DNA from: Halichondria panicea
Lineage: Eukaryota; Porifera; Demospongiae; Suberitida; Halichondriidae
Assembly (NCBI RefSeq): GCF_963675165.1
Contig: NC_087389.1
Coordinates: forward strand, 3,408,830 to 3,472,829
Direction: 5' to 3'
Length of the DNA stretch: 64,000 bases
Part shown: positions 1 to 13,100 of the stretch, piece by piece
How positions within the stretch are numbered: position 1 is the first letter of the stretch
Layout: every line of letters begins with the position of its first letter
The notes under the pieces: generated by a model
Told to the model about the DNA's origin: nothing
Database searches by the model: none
Seen by the model: the letters and a program-made list of their open reading frames with translations, nothing else
Position numbers and translations under genes: made by a program

Positions 1-1171
1 AGCGCCACGTCAGCATCAGCATAATTTTTTAGGTCCTAAAATAAACGCCAACCGTTGCTGGAATTATTTTTTCTGGCCCTTTTTACTAGCTGTAGAACGT
101 AAGCACCACCATAATTTAGACGCCAGCTGGGCTGAACGCAAATTTTTTGTGTTCTAATTTAAAAGATGCACCACTCAGAAAATTAATTTTTTCTGGCGCT
201 CTTACATCAAATACGGTATACATGTAGATATTTACATGTAGATATTTACGATTCTTTTGTTGCGAAGCGCTCAAAAATAGCAAACGTTTGATGCTCCAAA
301 ACATTCTAGTAATGCGGTATAAATTACCTAGGCAAGTGCTTCGTGCTGTGAATTAGGCCACCATTAATTATTCACGCTGTTTTTTGTTTTAGACTTCATA
401 ATAAAAGAGAAAAAGTATCGAATGTGTGCAGACGGTGCATCTCAAAGTAACGTGACTTTCTGTCTGAAACGCGTAATCAATAATGACAATCTGGCACTAA
501 CATTATTGCTGCCTCGAGGCAAGTGGTGGCTCCAGGCGCTCAGATTGATCAGTTACCAAACAGGAAGTCATGTTACATCTGATGCAAGAAAATGTTGTGG
601 ACTCTTGATTTCAACTGTTACGGTAAAATGCATTAAGAAGCCTTTTGTGTCGTAAGACATGGACTGGTCATTGTTACTCTAGGTAGATTGGCTGGCAGAA
701 TGTGCAAGGGTGTTAAGAAATGCAATACTAAATGTACCGTATTTATTCAATTCAAGGCAACACTTTAACGAAACCAGAGGGCGCTACATGTACATGTACT
801 TTTAGAAATCAGAAATTACCTAAGATGAAGGTGCCGCATAATTGGGGAGGGTCACCTTAAATTGAATAACATGGTACGTACGCTATAGCTTGTCTCAACC
901 TTGCAGTAAACGTTTAGATACTGGCATGCCTAAAACAGATTTCCATTCACTCACACTATGAACATGGATGTACATGTACGTAGCTCCTAGTAATTCACCT
1001 GCCATGGTTTAGCTTTATGGACGGAGGGTAAAAAAAACATGATGTGTATATTTAAAATATTATAGGCAAAACGCGAAAACGCGAAGAAAACATATCCCTG
1101 CCAATCCTGTTTAATCTATGCTCCAATCCTATGTTACGTGCATAATTCTACATCATAATTGTATGTCATAG
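1..1171. other. Upstream region; AK9 first exon not found
   Basis: No convincing exon is visible here. The first recognisable adenylate kinase 9 exon begins at 1172 and already lies inside the protein, about 17 residues before the P-loop, so the start codon is either in a small exon I could not identify or upstream of the window. A short ATG-containing stretch at 1017-1026 before a possible GT donor was considered but has no independent support. The region contains a small inverted-repeat element at 735-877 and a stretch at 400-470 that resembles 16285-16370. Confidence 0.5.
735..877. repeat. Small TIR element (MITE-like)
   Basis: The left end reads TACCGTATTTATTCAATTCA and the right end, reverse-complemented, reads TACCATGTTATTCAATTTAA, giving imperfect terminal inverted repeats around about 140 bp. 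No coding capacity is seen. It resembles the element at 2614-2908. Confidence 0.55.
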
Positions 1172-4100
1172 GGAGAATTGGACATTCTTTCAAGAAAGCC
1201 TGTGTGCTTTCTTATAGTCGGAAAACCTGTGAGTTGAATGTGTGTATAGTGATTATTTTGTAATGTGTGTATATATAGTGATTATTTTGTAATGTGTGTA
1301 TAGTGATTATTTTGTAATCTGTACACACATTTGGAAATGTCAGACACTCATTCTGTATACCGTAAATCACAATTAAGAGGCTAGCTAGAGATAGAAAAAT
1401 TATATTGTCTAGGTATTTGGAAGGTCAGTCACTCTACTATATAGCCTCGATTCCAGGCCGCATGTGAACATATTTATTTTCAAGCGGCCTGGAAACCGAA
1501 CGTTGGTCAGCTGATACAAAATACGAATTTTAGAATTGAGGTTAGGTGAATGATACGTTTTACAATTAAGGCTTTTGTCTTTTAGAGGTGCATATATACA
1601 CTGTATATTATTTTGGAGGGCCACATAATTTATATGTTAATTCATGTATTTGTCATTTGTAGGGCACAGGAAAAACCACTTTAGCAAGAAATTTGTCTTC
1701 CATTTGGAAATGTCATCATGTAGATGGTCTCACCACTATTGATGAGGCTATTCAACGAAAAACTGCTCTTGGTGAAGAAGTAGGTCATTTCAACACGTTG
1801 CTATAATTATTATTATTTAGCGTCTGCAGATAAAATAATGATTGCATGTTGTGTCTTTTCTTTTCTAGGCAGAACAGGTATTGAGAAGTGGTAAAGAGAT
1901 CAGTGGTAGCAAATTGATCCAATTGATTACTGAAAAGCTCCATTCCCCTGGTGTTGCCCATTACGGTAATGTTGATGCACTGCGGCAATTAGTGCTGAGG
2001 ATAATGTTGCCGTGTTGATATTTCCAGGTTACATTTTGGACTGTTTTCCAGTTACTGAGGAAATGAGCATTGAAGAACAACTTGCTTACATTCGCAGCTT
2101 GGAGTTGAATCCTGATGTTATCATTAACTTGAAGGTATGTACATCCTCTGATATACATAATTATACAGCACCTGAGAAGGTTGGATGTGCATCATCGTTC
2201 CTAACGTTATTTGCTCGTGTTACCTGACAAAAGTTATGGCTACAACCTCTGGTATTACTGTGCTTATTACCTGACTAGCTATGTACGTCTGTTGTCTGGT
2301 TGGACAAGGACTATATTAGAGTAGAGTATAGTTCGTGTAGCTTGCACTGGCTGGCAAGGATGTACATGTAGTAAACACTCTATGCATTGATAATTCATCA
2401 AAATGGAGGGGATCACTGGGGATCGCATTGGTTAATGAAAGCCTTATATTCAATGTTGCCAGAGAGTCACATAGATTTTGCCTTCAGTCTCCAATGACCG
2501 TGCAACACCAGCTAGAACTTAACATAGTAGCTGTCATACGCAGCTCAGCAAAAAGTACTGCACGTGATCGTGTCTTAACCTCCTCTGTATGGCAGAACAC
2601 TGTTCAGTGCTACCATACTTATTCGATTTAAGGCGATCTGCGACACCCTCGATCTTAGGCAATTTTCTGACCTCTAAAGTAGCGACTACTGCGTTGATAA
2701 ATATTTTTTCATGTCGAGTCCTAAATAGAGGACAAACAATAGCCTCGATTCGAGGCCGCTACTAATTTAAGCGGCCTGTAATCGAGGATAGTAGAGTAAC
2801 CATGCGACTCTCTAAATATGCGACACCAGGACTTCAACATAATTTTTTAACCTCCAAAAAAATCGACCTCTGGCTTCGTAAGTGTCGCCTTAAATCAAAT
2901 AAGTACTGTTACAGTAGTTCAGATACTTGTTACATGTACAAAATGTAAATAATTACATCTTTGCACTATGCATATTCAGGTCCCTGATCAGGACCTTGAA
3001 GTTCGTCGTACAGAGCAGCGAGTTGACCCGATTAGCAATAAAGTCCTTGTGTACTCTGTATACAATCCTGAGTCTAAGAATGTCCATAGCGAAGAGCAAA
3101 ATGACGATGAGCAAGTAGATGATTCACAAGATACCCCTGAGACAGATGAAAAGGACTTTTTTACTGAAGATCTGGTATAATGTTTTTCCCATAAAGTTGT
3201 ACATATTTATAATTACTGTTAGGTTAAGCTGGATAATGCTGACGAGCAATTAGTAACTGAAGCTCTCACAAAGCGGTTAGTGCAGAGAAGCATGGACTTG
3301 AAGTCCTCTGTGTGCCAGCACTTACAAGATTACAGGGAGAATGTTCTCACCAAGATTGAGGTGTGTTAGTCATAATTATACATTGTGCGCATTACATTAT
3401 GTGTGATACATTTTAAATGCCCCCTTATTGTGGTAGGACTTCATTATTTCACACAATCAACAATTTGTGATTGAATTGGATGCTAATCTGCCACCAAAGC
3501 AGCTCTTCCAGGTATGTTTTTAATCCAAGGCCCGTAGACAGCCACAGCTTATATTATAGTAGTCTGTTTGTTTGTCTGTCTGTGTATTTTGAGTTGGCTC
3601 ACCTGTATGCCATAGCGCTGCATTCACAGCATGGATAGCCTCAACACAACCAGTTATTAGTTATGCCTCGAGGCGTAGCCGCACGAGGGATACGGTAAAG
3701 CTGACTGTGTGTGTGTGTGTCTGTCTGTCTGTCTGTGTGTCTGTTCCTGCTGTAACTGCTCAACGGTTGCAATGCAACGAAAACTAACAGCTTCTATAGG
3801 CTTCTAGCCACGCTCTCTTGGATTTTGATTCGTTTAGCAAACTAAAGCTTCTTTCTCGAGTTATGGCTACTTTGACTCACATTGAAGGCTGTTGCAGTCT
3901 CTTCAGAATCTTTCATAGCATCATCTATTCACACAAACTTTCTATTCAACATAATTATGAGTTAGCCTTGCACTAAAGCGCTAGCTTTTTGTTAGCTACA
4001 TAGATGATTGTTTGAAACACGCCAATACACATGTGCAATACTGCCGTACATGTGCCCTGAGAAGACTCCAGGCGTTTTTTCTGACTTTACTGTGAGCCTA

Positions 4101-7100
4101 CTCCAGTCCAATGCATGTCAGGTGTCCTACTTGTCACTCCAGTCTTCTTTGCTGACTTTTGCTGTGATTTCAGTCCTGCATGTCTGACCATGCCATGCAC
4201 TACAGCTGTTTGCAAGGCCGTTTTCAAAGCCTTGTCGTAACATTATAATCTAACTTTCCTCTGTAAATTATATGCATGTACTACAGTCTGTTATCTTCAT
4301 TGCCCCTGTTTAGTCGCTCCTAGGTTTCCATGTTCATACATACATGAAAGGTGTACATATTACTACTGCTTTTTAGGCGGCCCCTAAAAATTGCATGGTT
4401 GGCTCCCGCCCTGTCTACATTGTACAATTTCCGGAGCAATGCGGGCGGGCGGGACAGAAAAGAAGTCATTAAAACAGGTGTTTGTATAGCATGCGCATGA
4501 ATAAAATGCAACGACAGTAGTCTTTTCTCAATAATCGTCCAGTAGTTTTCGAGTAGGAGCAATCTTATAATTATAGGGACTGCTGCCAAAATTTGTTGAT
4601 ATACTTCTCAATACTGCCATGTGGTTTTTTTCTTAATTGAGAACATTCATTTAGATTTTGGCAAAATTGCATGTGGGCAGTGGGCTGGAACCAACTATGC
4701 AATACTCTGTAGGGGCCTTCCATTATGTAAATGCAGGAGTGCATATTCATGCACTCCTGGTCGATGTGACTGAACGTCCAAATAACCTGCAGAATACATG
4801 CAATTTTGTTGCAGTCTCTATTGATCAGACTGCACAGCATGGGTCTGTCCCGATGCCCTTCCCCACTGCACTTGGTAGATCCGAATGAGGGAGAAGAAGA
4901 AACTGAGGGTATTGACAACAACCAGTTCCTGCAGCAACTGTCTGGTATGACAAATGAGAGTGTCATAAGCTAGAATAAAATTGTTGGGAAGAATCTGCCT
5001 TGCCCCATTGTAGGGGGTTTGGAGGGAAACTTGAGATTTCTGATGACTTATGAGATACATACCGTATATCTTCTAATTTATAGGACACTTCTAATTACCC
5101 CAGACACTCTTTTGGGCAATTTGTGTTCTAATACAACGGACACTCCAGTGCTTTAATATTACTAAATATTCTGACAATTAATACCTTGTTACATTCATAG
5201 ACGGCAAATAAGACTTATAGAGTGCTGCAATTAGATAGCTTTGAGTAGCTAGTTTTAGATAGCTGCAACTATTCAGTCGCACACTGTTCTATTAAATCTA
5301 GCTAGCTCGCATGCAGCTGCTTATTATTCCAGACACTTCGCATGCTCTATAAAATCTACACCCGGACAATTTCCATCTTTTTGTTGTCCGATAAATTAGA
5401 AGATATACGGTATAGTCATTAGTGAATTGTTTGTTTTGGGGTAGGCTACCGCTAGTATAAAATTTATGAATGTTCGATCTCCACACAGAAATGAACAATA
5501 TTCTTTCAAAGTTTCGCTGGCGTCGCTCAAAGTGGGGCAGGTATTGTCCTGTTGAGCTATCTCAAGGGAACTTGGTTCCTGGTAAAATGGAGTTTGCTGT
5601 CGGGTTAGTGAAGTGTATCTGTACATGCAGCAATACATACGTATTGTACCTATAGTGATACATTTGTATATTCATATACATGTACACTGTACATGCAACA
5701 TGTGCATGTACAGTGTACGTATTAATTGCCCTTCGGGCGTTATTACCTCTTTATTAAATTGTGTAGTGTCAGTGTCTCTATTGCAAAGTAACATACATTT
5801 TATAAATATAGGTTTATGGACAAGATGTACAGTTTGTCTTCTGAAGAAGCTCTCAATGACTTTGTATCTGCTCCGAGAGATTTTCTACTTCCCCCCAACC
5901 CCAAAATTCCTTGCAAAGTTTGTATAGTGGGACCACCTCTTTCTGGGAAATCAACACTAGTAAAGAGTATTGCGGACAAGTATGATGCGATGGTGAGTAT
6001 ACAATGTACGTATGATTATACAGTCATGTATATAAGATTTGTGTACATGTACGTTTACCTACATTGTGTAAGTATGGTATGCGCCCTAAGTACTAATTTT
6101 CCTTGCCTATAATCATTCTTTCTCAACAAAGGTTATTGTAATGTCCGATTTCTTGGAGCCACTGTTGGTGAGAGCTCGAGAAGCTGCAGTGGAGGAAGCA
6201 AAAGTAGAGGCTGAAAATTCAGCCATTAACACCATATCAAAACAACTAGCAGCACAACAAGCTCATCAAGGTACGTAAGTATTTGTACCAACATGTTGTA
6301 CAGTTTTAGTGTACGCTAGATCCATGTATAGTATAGCGTGTCCTGCTGCTAGAAATTGCATCTATCAATTCTGAATTCGGTACCAACAGGTGGGCAGATG
6401 CCTGAGGTAACTGCTGAAAACCCTGATGTAGTTATGGCTGTACGTGTGGCTATAGAGAAAGCTCAAAACACTCCACGAGAGTACACCCAAGATATGTATA
6501 TGGAGGCACTGAGAGAAGGGATAGTTAAGGCAGAGGAGAAACTAAGGCATCACAACCCTTCTGGACCAAGGTATTATGTTTGTTCTGGACATTCTGGTAT
6601 TCACTGGAATTCGCTCATTTTCATTAATTTTTCATTGGTGCTATGGATCTAGCAACGTTACATCATTTGTATCCTATCCTCAAGCTTACCGGAAACTATA
6701 GCTAATTCATAGTTCCCTGCTACATTTGTAAACCTCAATAGATACATGTACATTTGTACATGTACTACCAGTACTGTATCCTCAAGACCATACTGTTTCA
6801 CAAGGCCATGATGATGTCAATTTCTGGCCACATTGTAATTTACAGTAGACTCTCGCTAATTCGGCTCTCTAAATCACGGTCACCTCAAATTACCGGCTGT
6901 TTCATTTGGCACGGATTGCTGCAGTTGTAGCTAGATCATTGCTGCACAAAACTCGCCCGAAATGCGGCTACCTCGCTACAAATGTATTCCGTATACTGGT
7001 TAGTGCTGGCTGCCCCAAACCATATTTTTTACACGGCCGGATATATATGACGTAAGGGTAGATATAGGCTAGCCTCGTTCCCAGGCTCTCCTTTTTTCTG

Positions 7101-10100
7101 TTCTTTGTCACAATCGTTCAATAAGATAAAATACGGTATTAACTGGAGGAATAAAGAGGTAAAGTTAAGAAAAAGAGTGACTGGATTAACGAGAGTCTAC
7201 TATTACTTCTTTCGCGTCTATCTTTAGTGCCTCCCATCATCTCCAGTTCATTTATATTGAGAGAACAGAAAAGACCAAGAATAAGTAAAGCCTGGGGACG
7301 AGGCTAGATATAGGCAAATGAAAACCATTATGCCATTGGATTCAAGGTACTTACATATAGGAGCGCAAATTAGCCGTGGCCACTTTCTGAAATGCATGTA
7401 TGCATGGCCACAGCACTGCAACGCACTCTTCAAAGAGAACAAACTTTTGTTAACAATCTTTTAGTGGTTTTACAACATGACTTGCGACTGACACGCCCAA
7501 ATAAATCACTACCAGGCCTTTTTTACCTAGCACACATGATCGAGGTGCCTGGTGCATGGACATGCACTAGCTGTACCGTATATCGAATGGTTGAAATGTT
7601 CGTATTAAATTTTTTCCGATTGTAGAGCGTCATCATGCAGTCACCATTCTGAGTTGTATTGAATATGAAATTAAACATGGTAATTCATACGAAAAATAAT
7701 TACCCGCTACCGTATAGCGGGTAATTTTCATTGGGTGCAAATTCATTATTTTCATGGGCAAGCTGACCTCAACTAACACATTTTACCCACGAAAAAACGT
7801 AAGCGTGGTTTGCCGGAACGCATGCAATCAGTGCACATAATGAAGCAAACGAAATTTTTACCACAAAAATCACCGCTGTTTGATTTTTTACCTCACGAAA
7901 ATTACCCCAATCATAAACATAATTTATTACCGATTATGTTTATCTTAACAGTAAATTGTTTATGGAATACGTATTCATTCGTTGTGCTTCATGCAGGTTT
8001 GGAGGCTGGGTAGTAGATGGATTTCCAGCAACAAGAGAAAATTGGGAATCCATGATTGAGAGCAATCTTCTTCCTGACTTTGTTCTTAGTATTGAAGACG
8101 AGCAGGCTCCTCAAGACTTCCTTCTGGCTAGATATGCGAAGATAAAGGGCCTGCCTGATCCTTCCACAATTAAAGCTCTGGCAAAGCCAAGTGAAGAGCA
8201 ACCTGTAAGCATACGATCATGTTAAAATCTGTAGATACATGTACCATGAGAAAGGCTTTGTTGATTGATACATGTACATGAAGATGTATTTCTGAATGAT
8301 TGAAATCAACTTTTACTCAGACACCAGTTTCTTTACCGCCTGAGCTAGCTCAGTGGCAGCAGCAAAGGAAGGAGTATGATAAACTGTGGGGACAACTCTC
8401 AGCTTCAATGAAAGGCTCTGCTATTGACCCACTCAGCATCAACTGTTCCTTATCGATTGAAGAGATGATGTCTTCTGCCATAACTCAGATAGAAGGTTTG
8501 TTTAACGACAATTGCTTACGGTCTCATTTGTTGCTGTTCCTATAGATGTATTTGTGTTCAAATCTGTCGAATACTCTGCTATGGAAGAGGATGCAGATGC
8601 TGACGATGATCCCATCTTGGGCCAAGGTTTGCAAAGTGTTTCAGCGCAGTAGGGCTATCATACATGTATACCATTTACTGTGCATCTAACAGCATACATA
8701 TGTTCGGACACTTCACCAGTACCAAGAGTGCCATTAGTTGTCTCCCACTGCAGGAGGCGAGGGGGATGAGGAGGTTGAGGAAAGTGAGGAAGAAATGCTC
8801 AAAAAGAAGCCCTGGGGAGACACTCGTCACTTCTGTCCAGTTGCCCTAGCCGAAAAAGGAGTACTCTGGCCTGGAAGTCAGGACTATGCTCTTAGGTAAA
8901 TAATTTTGGGGAGCTGGGAGGGTTTTGCGCTTGTACTCTTGCCTCCCCCCATAAAGCTTGGTTGTCGAGTGATAGCTTGTTTACTTACATCATCTCAACC
9001 CAGACCCAAAAATAGAGTCAGGCCAATTTCACCGTACATATTTAAGTGGTGACCACACCACAATTATAATGGTGCTCTAGGTACATGTAGCTGATAACTA
9101 ATTTATTAAACATGGCGCTTCTACAATGTATTATAGTGGTGCTATAATTAAAAAATACTTGTGAGATTTTACCCCCTAGTGCCTGCGAGACTATATAAAC
9201 ACTGTAGACTGTTGCGGTGTCTTCAGAATTGTGTGTAGCAAAATCTATTCAACAAAGCCAACTTACAGCGCTAGCTATTTTAATTTGGCTACAAGAGTGA
9301 AAAAAGGTGCACTTCCGGCCTCTTAAATTTAACGTTGACAGAAAATGCAACTAACTTCACTTTTTTCTTTCAACATCATCTGAGCCACCAGCTGCTTCTG
9401 GGATACTTTCTGCAATACTGGAAAATTTTAAAAACACCGATTGTTCAAAATAGCTTATTCGGTCATTTTTGCCAATTTAATCACTGAACCTTGATGAGTG
9501 CTAGAAATGCATCCATTCTTTTTGTTGATGTCACAACATGCGCATCTATACTCAACCAGATCCTGGCTGAATCCCATTTCTTTTTACATGAGGTCCTGGT
9601 AGCTAGCTAGGCCACAAAACACTACCACAACGCTACCATATACGCGACTCTTCCACAAAGCAACTCTTCGTCCCTAACACTCTAACATTCCCCAAAGCTT
9701 CAAGCGATGCTTGAACACTCGTTAATTCAGTATTTACTGTGCAAATATTTTTTATTAATGCATTGGATGTACACTGTAGGTATCGGGAGAAACTGTACTT
9801 TTTTAGCACTGAGGAAGCTAAAGATTTGTTTGCTGCTGATCCCATGAAGTTCCTAGCACAATCGGGAACAATAGCGGTACATGAATTTTAATTCAGCATG
9901 GTATTGTGATAATAATTCACGCTTCCAGACTCCTCCACTACGCTTGCTACTGCTTGGGCCAATAGCTTCTGGTAAAACCACAGTGGGACGTTGTGCTGCT
10001 AAACATCTTGGAATCTTTCATGTATCTTTCCAAGAATATCTTCAGGAAGAAATATTGTCAAAGATGAAAAAGCCTCCATTGATTGATGACGATGATTGGG

Positions 10101-13100
10101 AGCTTGCTGGGGAGCTTGCTGAAGAAAAGCAAGAGGATGAAGGTATAATTATGTATGGTGTACAGTGTATCTGTTATTGACTGGCACCAACTGCACTGGG
10201 GTTAGCTGTACATGTACATGTACATTTGTACATGTATGCATGTAAATTCAATTGGAGCTGCTATTTACTGTTTTGCTAACTTTTGTTGGACAGATGAGGA
10301 TGATTTGGATTATGACGTCCGTGTAAAGCTCAGTCAGGAAGAGAGTGAAATCAGAAGCCACTTGATACATAGGGAGCCACTGTCAGAGGAAATCATTGAG
10401 AAGCTAACTACACAGTTCTGGGAGAAAGAACCATATAAGTAAGTTATTATTATGTAGAACTGGAGTAAATTCGCACTGAAACCTAAACACTAGCTGTCGA
10501 TAATAGAAGGAGTAGAACTGGATACTACTGTCTGTGTATTATTATTACTAACATTCACATGCCTGCTGAGAAGTACAACACTTGAAGTTGCATTTTTTGT
10601 TTCGACTATGAAAGCGGCCTGGAATCGAGGCTACATCGAATTATGCAATTTCTATATGCTTGGGTTGACACAGGACTATGCTACACTATACGACTCTTTG
10701 CCGCTTACATGTACTTGTCGTACGCTTTTCGTGCTCCCTGGCCAATCCTAGCAGTTAGTACATGTATAGCACATATTTGATGTACGTGCATGTATACCTT
10801 GAGAAGGTGTTCTCTATTGATCAGGAGATTTTGCACCCTGTTCCAGCTGGAAGCTTCAAGTTTGTGAGGGCTTTCACTTACAAATATTCATCGCCATATG
10901 CAAACATGCACAGAAGCGTAAAAATCACAGGCCACTGTTTTCTAGCTACTAACTGATAATTTTTTCTGTTTCTGTCAGGACGAATACACAAGCGCTTTAC
11001 TGTACACCATACATAGCGGGTAATTTCGTTGGTGCCCAAATTTTGCATGAACTACCTACTATGCGAAATAGTGTGCATGTACAATGTAACATGCATGTAA
11101 CCCACATGTTACACAATTAGTTTTCACAACATGCATGTTGACATACATGTACATAATTATTACAATAAAGGTTTTTCACAACATGCAGGTTGTCTTTACA
11201 AATTGTGTTCACACACTAATGAACATGCAGAATACACTATAAAGTGATAGTACGCAAATACACACCCTACATGTAGGTATATCTATGGTACAACCATTAC
11301 ATCTACATTAATTTTATGTAGGTCCACTGGATTTATTCTCGAAGGATTTCCCACTAATCCAGATGATTTGAGATTTCTTGCATCGAAAGGACTGTTTACT
11401 GACTGTGCTGTTGTACTGCAGGTGCGAACATTAGCCATGGGTGTACATTCATTGGTGTACTCAACAATGATTACCAGTAAGTGGTTTATGTTATTTCAGG
11501 TCGAAGAAAAGGAGATGGTGAATCGTTTGCTGCCAAACAAAATGGGTATATGGTATCGAAAGAAGCAGAAGAGGCTTCAAAAGAAAGCTGAGGAGAATGC
11601 TAAAAAAATAGAAGAATGGGTAAGGCCATTATGGTGTTCGATTGTCAATACTCATCCTGTAACGAATGTATTATATTCCCCCTTGATACCGTAAATGCTT
11701 GTCTAATTGTGTGTAGGAAGCAGACAAGGCTCTGCGTAAAGCAGATCTCAAAGCTGAGTATGAAAAAAATGTTGCCACCAGAAAAGCTGAAAAGTCGGAT
11801 GAAGATGAAGACGGTATGATACAATCACACTACAATTGGGATTATTACAATTGCGATTGTACAGATGAGGATGAGGAAGCTATTGATGAGGATTTGACCG
11901 AGTATGAGGAGGGTGTGGCTGAGATTGATCAGGAGGAGTTCCCTGATGATGAGGAGGAGGAGGAGGAGGAGGAAGAGGAAGATGCTAGACACAGGCTGAA
12001 GACAAACATCATTGAGAAGTATGACGAGCAGACAGAGTCCATCTTGAACATTCAGGTATTGCATAACATCAATGCTTATGTATAGTGTGGTGGGACTCGC
12101 ATGCTACGTTAAATAGTGTCCCGCTGTAGTCGATTTATTCAGGATGTCCATTAGAACAGTTACATGTAACTGAAACAGAGTCTGGCATTCATTTCCTGCG
12201 TCTATTCTGCAGTTATACAATTACAGCTATCAGAGTTTTACATGTACATGTATGTGTATTCCTTTGCAGGATGTCCTCACTGAGTTACAGATCCCTTGCC
12301 ATATGATCAATGCTGGTCGTAGGATTCCCGTAGTCCAATATTCCTTTTCTAAAGCTATTTGTCCTTATACTGCTGAAAGACAAGGCCTGCTTTCCAAATG
12401 CACTAGTATTGATGGGAACATGGCCAAGAAGTTGCTCGATCAAGGCTACAAACAGCTTAGCAAGTTTAAAATGTGGTGCCCTGTGAAGGTACGTTGTACA
12501 TGTCATGTACCTTCAATCACACATGTGATTTTTATATTGACAACAACAATCTTTATGATTTATCATCCTATTGACACCACCATCCATTTTTTCTGCTCGG
12601 CTAGGCAAATATTTCATTCATTTTTATATATATAATGTACATGCGCTCTATAACCATCACTATCCCATGTAGCTGTTTGATTCACCTGATGCTGTACTAC
12701 CACCGAATCAACACATGACCTCACAAATGTTCCCAGTTATACATCACAGTGCAATTTACTTCCTTTCATCTGCTGAAGCTAGAGATGTTTTCATTACTAA
12801 CCCTGAGAAGTTTTTAGCACAACCCATTCCCAAGAGCTCAGTTCCTGTGAGACTAGCAATAATTGGCCCTCCAAAATGTGGAAAATCTACAGGTTTGCAT
12901 GATACATATAATACTACAGGTATGTAGTTACCCTGTACTACGTATTTTTATAATAGTCGCTCGGAGATTTGCTGCGGAGTATGGTTGCGTGCGACTGTCC
13001 ATTGGTGAAGCACTCAGGATGTACATTGACATGTTTCCCAGGTCTAAACTGACAGAACTAATTGAATCTCACCTAAGGAGTGGACAAGTTGTGCCTGACG

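Noticed and set aside
422..655. A 77-codon plus-strand frame near the window start as an AK9 first exon
   Set aside because: It has no similarity to AK9 N-termini, and its beginning is shared with a repeat-like copy at 16290-16370.
4571..4966. A 131-codon minus-strand frame inside the AK9 gene
   Set aside because: It overlaps on the other strand the AK9 exon 4815-4944, which is supported by splice sites and phase; the frame has no recognisable domain.
11825..12064. A hydrophobic Leu-rich minus-strand frame
   Set aside because: It is the antisense of the Glu-rich AK9 linker; GAG and GAT codons read backwards as Leu and Ile.
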